This document shows, piece by piece, positions 11,777-24,198 of a DNA stretch of 64,000 bases (its first letter is position 1; each line of letters opens with the position of its first letter). The notes under the pieces were generated by a model. The model saw only the letters and a program-made list of their open reading frames with translations. It was not told the DNA's origin and ran no database searches. The stretch comes from Corylus avellana. Its lineage: Eukaryota; Streptophyta; Magnoliopsida; Fagales; Betulaceae. The stretch is taken from assembly GCF_901000735.1 (NCBI RefSeq), contig NC_081541.1, forward strand, positions 38,341,142-38,405,141, given 5' to 3'. The translations under genes were made by a program, and so were the position numbers.

Positions 11777-12028
11777 ATTTTATTTTAAAAATAATTTATA
11801 TATAATATATATATTTTAATTTGTTTAATTTTAAGGGTATTATATGTAATTTTTGTATATAAAGTTAGGGTACTTAGGTCATTTCAAATTTTTTAACAAG
11901 TTTGACTGACGGAATGGGGGTTTTGGGAAGAAAATGGTAGAATGATAGGGTCGGGTAGTAAGGTTGACAGTTTATGGGGAGAAATTGACAATACGTTGTA
12001 GTTGATAGAGAGAATGTAATTACCCCTA
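11125..12028. repeat. inverted-repeat pair A (Mutator-like MITE arms)
   Basis: The left arm 11125-11350 and right arm about 11795-12028 are inverted copies over their whole length. They share TAATTACATTTTCCC, GACCCTATCA..CTACC, ATGACCTAAATACCCTAAC and ATTACATATAATACCC. The ends belong to the same family as pair B and as the element at 15937. The left arm of pair B and a short GGGGTGGC...GCCACCCC stem lie between the arms, so A and B interleave. No convincing target duplication was found for A. Confidence 0.7.
11722..11774. repeat. (TA)n(TG)n microsatellite
   Basis: About nine TA units run directly into about eighteen TG units. The array is the same length in the second copy at 21042-21094, unusual for a fast-mutating repeat if the duplication were old. 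Confidence 0.9.
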
Positions 12029-12052
12029 AAAATTAAAACAAAAAAATATAAA

Positions 12053-12766
12053 GGAAAAAATATAAAAAAGGCCCACAAACTACGAGTCATTTGCAATATA
12101 GCTTCATAATATTCAAAATGTACTGAAACAGCCATCCAAACTACCAAAATCTATCAAAAAGACCACTTAGTTTTTATATTCCTATAATACCCCTATTCTT
12201 TTAACAAATAAAATAATAAAATAGTTGCAAAAAAAAAAAAACTAAACAATTTTTTATTTATTATTATTATTATTTTTTAAAAAAAAAACCTATGGGCGAA
12301 GAAAAATAAAAAGAAATGTGTTTTGGAACAAATAATTAGTTACTGTAGTTGGCTTAAATTACAAATTGTTTAATGTCGTATTAAAGTAAAATCAAAGGTA
12401 CGGTTCTTTAGATATTCCAAAAAAAAAATATGTACTAAAGTAGGCCATCAAACTACAAAATTGATTTTACTTTAATACGACATGAAGCAATTTAAAATTT
12501 AGGCCAACTACAGTGACTAATTATTTATTTATTTCAAAAGTATTTTTTTGTATTTATTTGGCTATTGGTTTTTTTTTTTTTAAATTGTTTTTTTTTTTAC
12601 AATTATTTTATTTGTTAAAAGAATATGGGTATTATAGGAATATAAAAAAATAAGTGGTATTTTTGATACATTTTGGTAGTTTGGGGAATACTTTAGTACC
12701 TTTTGAATATTGGGGGGCTATATAGCAAATGACTGGTAGTTTGAGAGGCTTTTTTATATTTTTTCC
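12053..12766. mobile_element. 714-bp foldback element, 9-bp duplication
   Basis: The ends GGAAAAAATATAAAAAAG and CTTTTTTATATTTTTTCC are inverted, and pairing continues inward through CAAACTACGAGTCATTTGC/GCAAATGACTGGTAGTTTG. After a poor stretch it resumes through ACTGTAGTTGGC..ATTTTACTTTAATACGAC. Nearly the whole element is one imperfect hairpin. It is flanked by 9-bp copies AAATATAAA at 12044-12052 and 12767-12775, the length expected of Mutator-like elements. The flanks are low complexity, so the duplication is supportive rather than decisive. Confidence 0.75.
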
Positions 12767-12784
12767 AAATATAAATATATTAAA

Positions 12785-13150
12785 ATTAAAAAACACTTAT
12801 AAATTTATTTATAAAAATAAAAAAGTAAATATAAAAAACTAAGAAACAGTTAAAAAAGACTGAAACTAAAAAAAATATAAATGCAAAATCAGTCTGGTTA
12901 TCTAAATTAAAAATCCATCTATTGTGATATAAAAACAAAAATAATAATAATTCAGAGATTATAGGGATAGGCCAAAATATCAATTTAGTCCTTATAATCA
13001 AATTCCGTCAAAATACTTGACGAATTCCATTAGTGTATCACGTCATCACCAATAGAATGATGATACATCTCATTCTTAATTAAAAGTAAATAAATATATT
13101 AAATATATAAATTATTTTTAAAATTAAAAAATAAAAAAATAAAAAATTGA
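12785..13150. other. AT-rich spacer between foldback and hairpin array
   Basis: Short A/T-rich words only, plus AATTTAGTCCTTATAATCAAA and CACGTCATCACC, which have the look of another MITE arm. No coding sequence. Confidence 0.4.
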
Positions 13151-13450
13151 GAGTGGCTTGCCGCCACCCTTCAACCCACGGGGGTGGTGCGCATGCCACC
13201 TCTGAGGTGGGGGTGGCTTTGGGCCACCCTTGATTTGGCTGGGGGTGGTGCGCGTCCACCCTCATGGCGTAAGGGTGGTTCACGGGCCACCCCTAGCCAT
13301 ATCTGGGAGTGGCCCGACGACCACCCCACCTGAGGGGTGGCACGCGAGCCACCCCAAGGTGGTCGGGGGTGGCCTGCGCGCCACCCTCGTTGGTCGGGGG
13401 GTGGCGGCGAGCCACCCTTGGCCACTTCTGGGGGTGGCTCGTTGACCACT
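13151..13450. repeat. array of GGGTGGC...GCCACCC hairpins
   Basis: At least six stem-loops in 300 bp, about 45-50 bp apart; for example GGGGTGGCACGCGAGCCACCCC is a perfect 8-bp stem with a 6-nt loop. Loops and spacers vary but stems are kept. The array is GC-rich against very AT-rich flanks and has open frames on both strands only because stop codons are rare in this composition. It lies next to the right arm of pair B. Confidence 0.85.
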
Positions 13451-13733
13451 CCCTATTTTTTTTTTTAAAAAATTTTTTTTTTTTCAAATTAAGTTATAAA
13501 TTTTATATATTTATATTTTTTGTTTAAATTTTTTATTTGGGGGTATTTTTGTCTTTTAATGAGATTTAATGTCTAAAAGAGAATATTCTATTTAATTTAA
13601 TGAGTTGGACTAATGGAACAGGAGTTTTGAGAAGAAAATGGTAGTTTGATAGGGTCAGGCAATAAGATTGGCAGTTCATGAGAAAAAATTGACAATGCGT
13701 TATAGGTGATGGGAGTAAAGGTAATTACCCCTA

Positions 13734-14843
13734 GATTTTACGTCCTCTTTTTAATTTTTTAATTTTGTACTGGTAAATTCTCATTCTCACTATAAATAAA
13801 AAGAGGCCAAGAAATTGAAAAAAATTCTCGGCATTTTTTGGAAACACCCTGAATTTACCCCCAAATTCTCAGCTTTTATATAAATTAGCCCATAATTCGC
13901 GCTATACACATGATTCTGAATTATAATTTAATTTGAAGATTTAAACAATTTTCATCTACTTTTCTTTATAGGTTAAAAAAATAAAAAAGGCGTATAAGAA
14001 ATTTGTTGCACATTTTTCAATAAAAATACTTATTAAAGGTTAAAGAGTAAACTCACAATAACAAAAAATAATGTTAGAAGTCACTCTTATATCACTCTAA
14101 AAATGATGTGACTTTTAAAATTACCATTGACATTGTAATTGATCATTATTAAAATTTGTTCAATTATTTTAAAAGACACATTATTCTTAGAGTAACATTA
14201 AAAGGACAGAAGTGTTACTTATAAAATTACTTAGCATTGCATTGGGGGTGTTAGGATCGACGTTGACGTGTAAAATAATGCACATGTGGAAGATGATGAC
14301 AAATGGTTAATTTTGATGATAAAGTAATAGAGTGACTTATTTTAAATTTGAACAAAACTTAAGAATCATATTCTTGAAATTGAAAACCTAAAGACTAATT
14401 CAAATCAGATAAAACCTGAAGGACTACTTTGATTTTTCCCAAAACAAAATCCTAACCTCACTCTTCCTTCTCTCTCTCTCCGAGCTCACGAGCTCATGAG
14501 GCTTGTCGTCTATTCTCAACACGGAAGATTCCAGGAGCACCAGTAGCGCCTGCAACATCTACGTCAGCAGCAGCAGCTCCGACGACATTCTGGCCAAACT
14601 CTAACAAATAATTTAGATGATAACCTAATAATAGTCCAAAAGAGTATGACACTTCTTTTACTTTTCTTTTTTCCTGGGCAAAAGAGTACGACTTCAACTT
14701 ATTTGAGAAGAGATTCGCATGTGGTATACTCTGTGCAAGAAGCCCATAAATGCCAAGATATTTCTATTCATCAACCCAATTGGATGCACGTTTTGGCAGC
14801 CAGCAGCCAGCAGCTAGTCTATTTCCTAGTATGCTTAAAAATA

Positions 14844-14874
<31 letters not shown>

Positions 14875-15936
14875 AGAAAGGAGATCCCCTCATTCTTAGT
14901 ACTAGTATTTTTTTTTTTTTTTGAGCAGATTATAATTATTATCATTAATAATATAGTACATGGTAGCTGGGAAATTTACATCTTCCAAATACGACTTCTT
15001 AACCACCATGTCCTTTCGTTTTCTAAATGCCCTTGCACATTTGAAGAATAGTACTCTGCTATCAACTACCACTTTGTTAATAAGGGAAAAAAATTGTAAA
15101 ATTGGTCCATATAATAACTAGGGCTACTTTTTTTTTTTTGTAAGAACTAGGGCTACTTTTACCACCCAAAGCAGGGTCCCGAGTTTAGTGTAGTCTAAAT
15201 GGTTTTGGACAGCTAGGCAGCTCGTTAAGCATCTCCAAAAACAATAGTCATTTTAACTAAAAAAAAAAAATCTCTTTTTATTTTATTTTACTTTTCAACA
15301 CAAACTCTAACAAATAATCTATTTTACTCTCTACTTTCTTTAAATATTATTTTTTGATTTTTTTGTTCATTTTTTTATTCACTAGTCCCTTTGATTTCTC
15401 TCTCTCTCTAGTCTCCAACCCATCCAACAATACACATTTTTTAAGACATTGAGAGTTTTTAAAATTTAGGGAAATGATTGCAAAAACGATAAAAGATCAG
15501 AGATGTAAGTGAAATTTCCCTTAAATTACTTATATTTAAACCTAATCGGGAACAAATTTACGAGAATACCGATAACATCTGTCAACTTTCCAATGATCGA
15601 GGACTTCTCTTAAGAAATTATAGCAGGCTTCAAACATTGCCAAAATTGCCATTGCGTTTCAGAAAATGAAATGTTTAAAATTGTCCATAACTGGAGATGT
15701 TCTCTAATCAAACGTACGCATGGATTAAAGTGAAGTATCCCCTGAGCCCTTAGCCCTCTAAAGTACTTCCTTGTCCCTCCAATCCCATATATTCGCACAA
15801 TTAAGGTGCTAATTCTATGGTTGAAATGAGTTCAATAACATAAATGTAACATAAATAAAAAATTTTAAAAGAATAATAATAAAAAAAAAGCGGGAATATG
15901 CAATATGTGACCTACCCAAGACAATATTTTATTATG
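13734..15936. other. unassigned AT-rich stretch, no gene
   Basis: 14075-14230 has weak inverted repeats (AAGTCACTCTTATATCACTC). 14480-14600 has a CT run and a GCAGCAGCAGC stretch that could be a worn gene fragment, but no domain is recognisable. Microsatellites lie at 14839-14875. The second copy is at 23054-25231. Confidence 0.5.
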
Positions 15937-16393
15937 AATAATTACCTTTTCCCCTTATCAACTATAACGCATTGTCACTTTGCCACCATGAACTGACAAC
16001 CTTACTGCTCGACCCTATCAAACTACTATTTTGTGCCCAAAATCTCAATTCCATTAGTCAAAGGCGTTAATTCAGGCGGTCAACTCGTCATGTGCACCCC
16101 ACATGCCATCTTGAAATTTTATATCCTACATTTTTCCTTCATCAACTGCAACGCATTGTTACTTTTTTCCATGAATTGACAACCCTATTGTGGGAAAAAG
16201 TGGGATAAACAATTTCAAGATGGTATGTGGGACGCACGTGACGGGTTGATCGTCTGAGTTAACGCCTTTGACAGACAGAAGGGGGGGTTTGGGCACAAAA
16301 TTGTAGTTTGATAGGGTCGAGCTGTAAGGTTGTCAGTTCATGAGGGCAAAGTGATAATGTGTTGTAGTTGATGGGGAAAAAGGTAATTACCCC
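15937..16393. mobile_element. 457-bp Mutator-like foldback MITE
   Basis: The arms AATTACCTTTTCCCC...CAACTATAACGCATTGTCAC and the inverse ...GTGATAATGTGTTGTAGTTGATGGGG pair over about 190 bp. It is flanked by ATTTTATTATG on both sides (15926-15936 and 16394-16404), including a 9-bp TTTATTATG. The termini are the same family as inverted-repeat pairs A and B. A copy is at 25232-25688 with the same flanks. Confidence 0.85.
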
Positions 16394-16659
16394 ATTTTAT
16401 TATGTGTTGTATATTGTTGGATAACCACTATGTCTATGTTGTTCCCCACAGGGATTCTATATCTACTTAATAACATAATTTTTTTTTTTCCTTTCTATAT
16501 GAACACTAAAAAAATGGACTTTCCAGAATGATCTATAAAACAATTGATATTGGTTGAGATTGATTTCTCAAACTCAATTAGTAGTTTCTAAAGTCCACTT
16601 CTACCCCATTCTACGAGTGAAAGAGAAAATGTAAAGACAACATTGAAGCAGCCCAATCG

Positions 16660-16924
16660 AGACTTACTATATCCATGTGAATTATATCCCCTATCTCTAT
16701 AAGTTGGACTTGGTCAAGCTATTAGTATTGGAAAGTATATATGCGGCAACATTTGGGGCACCAATGTTGTACTATAGGTCCCACGGGACAGTCCCAACCA
16801 TATTGAGAATGGATTAATGGCTCGAACAAACCATAAAAAAAGAAAATTATGACTATTAAATATATAATTTACCTATTATGCATGAATTTATGCATTGAAA
16901 TATAAAGTGAGTTGTTATTGGGAT
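16660..16924 (+). repeat. fragment of a gypsy-like LTR (K), copy 1
   Basis: CACCAATGTTGTACTATAGG followed by CCCACGGGACAGTCCCAACC and ATTGAGAATGG match the conserved block of LTRs E and H (CATTGTACTACAGGTTCCTCGTG, GTGCCAACCCTGTTAAGAATG). A matching 3' part that ends GGAGCGTTACA is at 32060-32635. The duplicate is at 25955-26219. Confidence 0.6.
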
Positions 16925-17322
16925 TGTTAGGTATTTGAATTATCTAATTCAGTGACAAAATATTTTCGTCTGGAAGCCTGTCTGCAATTAGTTTGGACGA
17001 GCTTTTCATAGAAGACTCGCCGAGCAAGTCTACAGTGCGTTTGGCCGAGACATATGATGAAGAGCAACTAAGACGTTCATTTGAAACTTCATTCGAAGAC
17101 CTTCCGAACTAGCTAATTTTTAATACCCCACCGAGAAGCTCGTCAGCAGTTGTAATACCCTGACTTTGTAAATCATTTTAAAAAGAGTTTTACTCAAAAA
17201 GTTATTAGCCTTCTAAACAAGCCCATACAGTAGACCCTAGACCTACCTTAATTGGCCTAAACCCTTAGGGCATTTAGCAAGCAAAAACCTAATACCACCT
17301 TCTCTGGATGAATGCTTGTCCA

Positions 17323-17422
17323 NNNNNNNNNNNNNNNNNNNNNNNNNNNNNNNNNNNNNNNNNNNNNNNNNNNNNNNNNNNNNNNNNNNNNNNNNNNNNN
17401 NNNNNNNNNNNNNNNNNNNNNN
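17323..17422. other. assembly gap, 100 N
   Basis: Exactly 100 N, the usual placeholder for unknown length. It ends copy 1 of the large duplication inside LTR I. Confidence 1.
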
Positions 17423-17974
17423 GTAGCGGAAGACTAAGGTAACTAATCAAAGAGCAGCGTCTTTGATTCTGCAAGGAGAAGCGTCTTCGTCTTCTACCCA
17501 AAAGGATAAAAACAAGCCCGCAGGCTAAAAGAAGGATAAAACTCCGTAGAGTATTTGAGAGAGAATTCTCTGATTTTATAATAATTCAATTGATTTAGTT
17601 TTACATAATAGGTAAGCCTATTTATAGAAGAGAAATACTTGTAGAGAAAGTAAACCTACTTCTAGTAGAGAAAGTAAATCTAATCCTAGTAGAGAAAGTA
17701 AATCTAATCCTAGTAGGAAAGTAAACATAATCCTATAGTAATAGTAAACCTAATCCCAATAAGGAAAGGAAATAAAGTCCTAATAAAATAAAATAAAATC
17801 CTAATATAAAATTGACAATCAGCAGGAATCGTGACAATCTTTCCTTTTGTACTTCCATTGTTTGAGAATAACTAAAATTCTGATCAAGTGGCGCTGCTCC
17901 AATATTATTTTTGATATTTTCTTTATTTTCGTTTTTACCGAAAATAAAGGTAAATATCGTCCTACATCGTGTCA
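17423..17974 (-). repeat. partial LTR, minus strand
   Basis: On the minus strand it begins TGACACGATGTAGG and reaches CTATAAATAGG (17628-17618), a TATA box, then a leader with GAGAATTCTCTC. Four copies of an AGTAGAGAAAGTAAATCTAA-type 24-bp unit lie at 17650-17760. The gap cuts its other end. It separates the gap from copy 2 of the duplication and may be an insertion in LTR E on that copy. Confidence 0.5.
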
Positions 17975-20900
17975 TTATTAGCCCAGAAACTATGTTTGGA
18001 CATTTTTGGGTCTAGGACTCATTTTAGCTCAAATTTAGGATTGATGTTAGGTCTTTTCATAGATTTCGAGGGTGTGGAACATTTGGAGGAATTTGTGGAG
18101 AAACTTTACGATCCGGGTGAGTACAAACTCACATGAATACTTTTTATTACTTTTTCCGTATTGCACAACTATTTTATGTGTACCAAACATGCATCTTGAA
18201 AACTCTCATGAAATACATTTTGATTTACTATGAACTCTATTTTGTAAAAACATGTGTTGCTTAAACAAGATAATGAACATGGTGAGATTTGTAAGAGCAT
18301 GCATGCATAAGACGGATAAGACTAATTCCATCGTATGACATGGTACACCGGTACATGCGGGCTAACTGTCATAGACTTACCATACATGTTAAATAATGGT
18401 CAAACGTGTGTGTTATATGGGTTTTGGATCCAATAGTTGTTTTGTGACCAGTGCAACTATGTTTGATTGGCGGGTCACTATAGGACGTACATTATTAGTA
18501 GCATGGGCCACTCGAGGTCGAACTCGGTCGAGCTGCTAATGTTATGAACGGTAGAGTACAATGGTCGAGGTACCGGCATTGTACTACAAGTTCCTCGTGA
18601 TAGTGCCAACCCTGTTAAGAATGAGTAATATGTCGGGTACACCATACAGTTTGAACTATGACTTCATTCTCATAATTACAACGTATATTATATCTATATT
18701 GCATTCATAATAAAGTATCACCTCATAATGTTACATGTGTTTTATTAACAACTGAGTTCATCATTCAAATGACATGTACATTGTGAACATTTTTACTCAC
18801 TAAGTTGTCGGACTTACCCTTGTATTCTTTTTCCTCCATTATGAATATATGTGCTGTTATAGCTAGTTTAGTAGATGATGGATTCGGGGAGCCAATTAGT
18901 GGTGGTGAAGGACTTAATCTAGGTCATTTTTGAGAATCTCGAACCGGTATGACTCAAATCCATGTGGGATGCTGGAGGAACTATCCGTCAGGAATTGATC
19001 GAGATTGTATTTATGTTATGTTTGGTTAAGCATAGGCGTTGATGCTATTTCACAACAATTAGTAGTAGTCTGTATTATGTTTGATGACTAGTCTCTCACC
19101 AATACATTTGAAGATCTATCTATGTTATGACATTTAAGTTTCATTCTAGTTATTATGGTTGTGGTTTAAATTATTGTTATCTCTGTCCCTTAGTTAAAGT
19201 TTTCTGTTGCAGTCTCTCTTCGAAAAGGATAAGATCCCTAAGTCTTGTTTCGATGAGGAATAAGGCTGGGAGGCAAACCATTAAGTTAATTACTAGTTAA
19301 TTGATTTCATTGGGCATTACACTAACATCACTTCAAACTCAAAGTGAAAGCTTGAGTTTGGAAAGAAAAAAAATTGACATTTTTTTGTTATTGCTAAAAT
19401 GGATTTGATGTAGCAAGAACTCAGTTTTGAATATAAGCTTGACCTTCAAATCCATTGATCAAGCTTATAAAGAATCTTGTGCAACACGAGCAATAAGTTG
19501 GACATGTGCTTGGAAAGGGCAATAATCTTATACAATGCAAAGTCGGTATGGGTGTAAGCTTGATTTGGTGATGTCGGCAAGAGACATTGGTCGCCATCGT
19601 ACGTGGCGGTAGAAGATCATTGAAAGTGGTAGCTAGACGGGTCGACAAAGACGGCAGTTGGATCAATGGGATGAAAAAGGGCAAAAATTGGGCCAAAAGA
19701 AAGTTTTTACTTGTGCGAAATGATAGTGCTAATTGGTCTGAGAGATAAGGCAATTTAGGAAAATAGACATGGTTAGTTGGATTAAATCGGGTCACTAGAT
19801 CTGCGACAGGCGCATGCATTGCACATGCGTGTGTGAAATAGAGTGCTAGAGAAGCGGCACATGTAGCGTGTGAGGGAAAAGGACACAAGTGATTAGTTTG
19901 TGAAGGATGATGGCTACGAGTGACTGGGCTGAAAAAATCTTTGGGCAGGATGTATGAGCACGTGAGACCTTGGTTTTGGCTAATTTTTGTTAAATTTTAT
20001 AGATCGATCTCTGGGCTTTTGATTGATGTACTCACACATTGGATATGATGCTCCAAAGGTGGTGATTTGAAGCAAACAATAGTTGAACGGTTGTGAGGAA
20101 CGTTGAGAGGGAGGTACCACCGTGAAGGACACCAGAAAAAGGAAAGATAAAGTTGGAGTTTACAAGAAAGTGGCTATGATACCATATAAAATTTTTGAAA
20201 CGAAATATAAATTGGGAGAATATAGCGTAAGCAAAAGGGAAAATGAGGATAAGATAATTTTAAGATGTTTTGAACTTAGAGGCCTACATCCACGAGTAGG
20301 GAAGAGCCTGCATAGTAAATACACTAATAAGGAAAATATAAACCTAATAATAACCTAATAATGAGGATAAGAGAATTTTAAGATGTTCTAACAATAACAA
20401 CTTCCTGTCTTGTTTATTTTTTATGACCTAATTATCTTAAAAGATTAAGGGATAATTACATTTTCCCTCCATCAACTACAACGTAGTGTCAATTTCCCCA
20501 TGAACTGCCAACCTTACTTTCGGACCCTATCAGACTACCATTTTCTTCCTAAAACTCCCTTCCGCCAGTCAAACTCCTTAAAAAATTTGAAATGACCTAA
20601 ATACCCTAACTTTATAAACAAAAATTACATATAATACCCTTAAAATTAAACAAATTCATATATATATTATACCAGTTTCAACAAAAAAAAAAATCAAAAA
20701 TCAAAAATCAAAACTAAAACACTAAATAAAAATTAGGGGTAATTACCTTTTCCCCCATCAACTACAACACATTGTTAATTTCCCCCCATGAACTGCCAAA
20801 CCTTACTGCTTGATCCTATCAAACTACCATTTTCTTTCCAAAACCCCCATTCCATCAGTGAAACTCGTTAAATTAGATGGAATATTCTCTTTTAGATGTT

Positions 20901-21042
20901 AAATCTCATTAAAAGACAGAAATACCCTCAAATAAAAAATTCAAACAAAAAATATAAATATATAAAATTTATAAATTATTATTTTTTTTAAAAAAAAAAA
21001 AATTAGGGGGTGGCTGCTGGTTGGTAGCCACCCCTCAATATG

Positions 21043-21096
<54 letters not shown>

Positions 21097-21372
21097 ATTT
21101 TATTTTAAAAATAATTTATATATAATATATATATTTTAATTTGTTTAATTTTAAGGGTATTATATGTAATTTTTGTATATAAAGTTAGGGTACTTAGGTC
21201 ATTTCAAATTTTTTAACAAGTTTGACTGACGGAAGGGGGGTTTTGGGAAGAAAATCGTAGAATGATAGGGTCGGGCAGTAAGGTTGACAGTTTATGGGGA
21301 GAAATTGACAATACGTTGTAGTTGATAGAGAGAATGTAATTACCCCTAAAAATTAAAACAAAAAAATATAAA

Positions 21373-22086
21373 GGAAAAAATATAAAAAAGCCCCACAAAC
21401 TACGAGCCATTTGCAATATAGCTCCATAATATTCAAAATGTACTGAAACAGCCATCCAAACTACCAAAATCTATCAAAAAGACCACTTAGTTTTTATATT
21501 CCTATAATACCCCTATTCTTTTAACAAATAAAATAATAAAATAGTTGCAAAAAAAAAAAAACTAAACAATTTTTTATTTATTATTATTATTATTTTTTAA
21601 AAAAAAAACCTATGGGCGAAGAAAAATAAAAAGAAATGTGTTTTGGAACAAATAATTAGTTACTGTAGTTGGCTTAAATTACAAATTGTTTAATGTCGTA
21701 TTAAAGTAAAATCAAAGGTACGGTTCTTTAGATATTCCAAAAAAAAAATATGTACTAAAGTAGGCCATCAAACTACAAAATTGATTTTACTTTAATACGA
21801 CATGAAGCAATTTAAAATTTAGGCCAACTACAGTGACTAATTATTTATTTATTTCAAAAGTATTTTTTTGTATTTATTTGGCTATTGGTTTTTTTTTTTT
21901 TAAATTGTTTTTTTTTTTACAATTATTTTATTTGTTAAAAGAATATGGGTATTATAGGAATATAAAAAAATAAGTGGTATTTTTGATACATTTTGGTAGT
22001 TTGGGGAATACTTTAGTACCTTTTGAATATTGGGGGGCTATATAGCAAATGACTGGTAGTTTGAGAGGCTTTTTTATATTTTTTCC
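21373..22086. mobile_element. 714-bp foldback element, second copy
   Basis: Copy of 12053-12766 with the same AAATATAAA flanks. It differs by a few substitutions at its left end (GCCCCACAAACTACGAGCC), one of which improves pairing with the right arm. Confidence 0.75.
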
Positions 22087-22470
22087 AAATATAAATATAT
22101 TAAAATTAAAAAACACTTATAAATTTATTTATAAAAATAAAAAAGTAAATATAAAAAACTAAGAAACAGTTAAAAAAGACTGAAACTAAAAAAAATATAA
22201 ATGCAAAATCAGTCTGGTTATCTAAATTAAAAATCCATCTATTGTGATATAAAAACAAAAATAATAATAATTCAGAGATTATAGGGATAGGCCAAAATAT
22301 CAATTTAGTCCTTATAATCAAATTCCGTCAAAATACTTGACGAATTCCATTAGTGTATCACGTCATCACCAATAGAATGATGATACATCTCATTCTTAAT
22401 TAAAAGTAAATAAATATATTAAATATATAAATTATTTTTAAAATTAAAAAATAAAAAAATAAAAAATTGA

Positions 22471-22770
22471 GAGTGGCTTGCCGCCACCCTTCAACCCACG
22501 GGGGTGGTGCGCATGCCACCTCTGAGGTGGGGGTGGCTTTGGGCCACCCTTGATTTGGCTGGGGGTGGTGCGCGTCCACCCTCATGGCGTAAGGGTGGTT
22601 CACGGGCCACCCCTAGCCATATCTGGGAGTGGCCCGACGACCACCCCACCTGAGGGGTGGCACGCGAGCCACCCCAAGGTGGTCGGGGGTGGCCTGCGCG
22701 CCACCCTCGTTGGTCGGGGGGTGGCGGCGAGCCACCCTTGGCCACTTCTGGGGGTGGCTCGTTGACCACT
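22471..22770. repeat. GGGTGGC hairpin array, second copy
   Basis: I see no difference from 13151-13450 over 300 bp, although such GC-rich repeats usually change quickly. This supports a very recent duplication, allelic copies or conversion. Confidence 0.85.
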
Positions 22771-24167
22771 CCCTATTTTTTTTTTTAAAAAATTTTTTTT
22801 TTTTCAAATTAAGTTATAAATTTTATATATTTATATTTTTTGTTTAAATTTTTTATTTGGGGGTATTTTTGTCTTTTAATGAGATTTAATGTCTAAAAGA
22901 GAATATTCTATTTAATTTAATGAGTTGGACTAATGGAACAGGAGTTTTGAGAAGAAAATGGTAGTTTGATAGGGTCAGGCAATAAGATTGGCAGTTCATG
23001 AAAAAAAATTGACAATACGTTATAGGTGATGGGAGCAAAGAAAATTACCCCTAGATTTTAGGTCCTCTTTTTAATTTTTTAATTTTGCACTGGTAAATTC
23101 TCATTCTCACTATAAATAAAAAGAGGCCAAGAAATTGAAAAAAAATTCTCGGCATTTTTTGGAAACACCCTGAATTTACCCCCAAATTCTCAGCTTTTAT
23201 ATAAATTAGCCCATAATTCGCGCTATACACATGATTCTGAATTATAATTTAATTTGAAGATTTAAACAATTTTCATCTACTTTTCTTTATAGGTTAAAAA
23301 AATAAAAAAGGCGTATAAGAAATTTGTTGCACATTTTTCAATAAAAATACTTATTATTAAAGGTTAAAGAGTAAACTCACAATAACAAAAAATAATGTTA
23401 GAAGTCAGTCTTATATCACTCTAAAAATGATGTGGCTTTTAAAATTACCATTAACATTGTAATTGATCATTATTAAAATTTGTTCAATTATTTTAAAAGA
23501 CACATTATTCTTAGAGTAATATAAAAAGGACAGAAGTGTGACTTATAAAATTACTTAGCATTGCATTGGGGGTGTTAGGATCGACGTTGACGTGTAAAAT
23601 AATGCACATGTGGAAGATGATGACAAATGGTTAATTTTGATGATAAAGTAATAGAGTGACTTATTTTAAATTTGAACAAAACTTAAGAATCATATTCTTG
23701 AAATTGAAAACCTAAAGACTAATTCAAATCAGATAAAACCTGAAGGACTACTTTGATTTTTCCCAAAACAAAATCCTAACCTCACTCTTCCTTCTCTCTC
23801 TCTCCGAGCTCACGAGCTCATGAGGCTTGTCGTCTATTCTCAACACGGAAGATTCCAGGAGCACCAGTAGCTCCTGCAACATCTACGTCAGTAGCAGCAG
23901 CTCCGACGACATTCTGGCCAAACTCTAACAAATAATTTAGATGATAACCTAATAATAGTCCAAAAGAGTATGACACTTCTTTTACTTTTCTTTTTTCCTG
24001 GGCAAAAGAGTACGACTTCAACTTATTTGAGAAGAGATTCGCATGTGGTATACTCTGTGCAAGAAGCCCATAAATGCCAAGATATTTCTATTCATCAACC
24101 CAATTGGATGCACGTTTTGGCAGCCAGCAGCCAGCAGCTAGTCTATTTCCTAGTATGCTTAAAAATA

Positions 24168-24198
<31 letters not shown>

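Larger units (their letters stand above)
11414..13733. repeat. inverted-repeat pair B (Mutator-like MITE arms)
   Basis: The left arm 11414-11670 pairs with the right arm about 13480-13733 (TAGGGGTAATTACC, GATGGAATATTCTCTTTTAG, CTCATTAAAAGACA.AAATACCC). The outer 120 bp are shared with pair A; the inner parts are distinct. The interval holds the right arm of A, the foldback at 12053-12766 and the GC-rich hairpin array at 13151-13450. Target duplication not found. Confidence 0.7.
8664..17322. repeat. large near-identical duplication, copy 1
   Basis: Every feature from the middle of LTR E to the first 170 bp of LTR I recurs at 17984-26617 in the same order and strand. The offset is +9320 at the start and +9295 at the end. 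The main length change is a 28-bp direct repeat near 15122-15158 (two GGGCTACTTTT blocks), present only here. Mismatches are unevenly spread: many in 8670-9600 and 13700-14250, almost none in 12130-13680. Copy 1 ends exactly at an N gap, so it may be a real segmental duplication or an unmerged second haplotype. Confidence 0.95.

Noticed and set aside
13151..13450. CRISPR-like array of regularly spaced palindromic repeats
   Set aside because: Plant nuclear context, repeats and spacers both decay, no cas genes; it is the core of a MITE.
13171..13527. Several overlapping open frames on both strands in the GC-rich block, and copies at 22491-22847
   Set aside because: They arise because hairpin repeats rich in GGTGGC lack stop codons in most frames; peptides are repeats of the same words in different frames.
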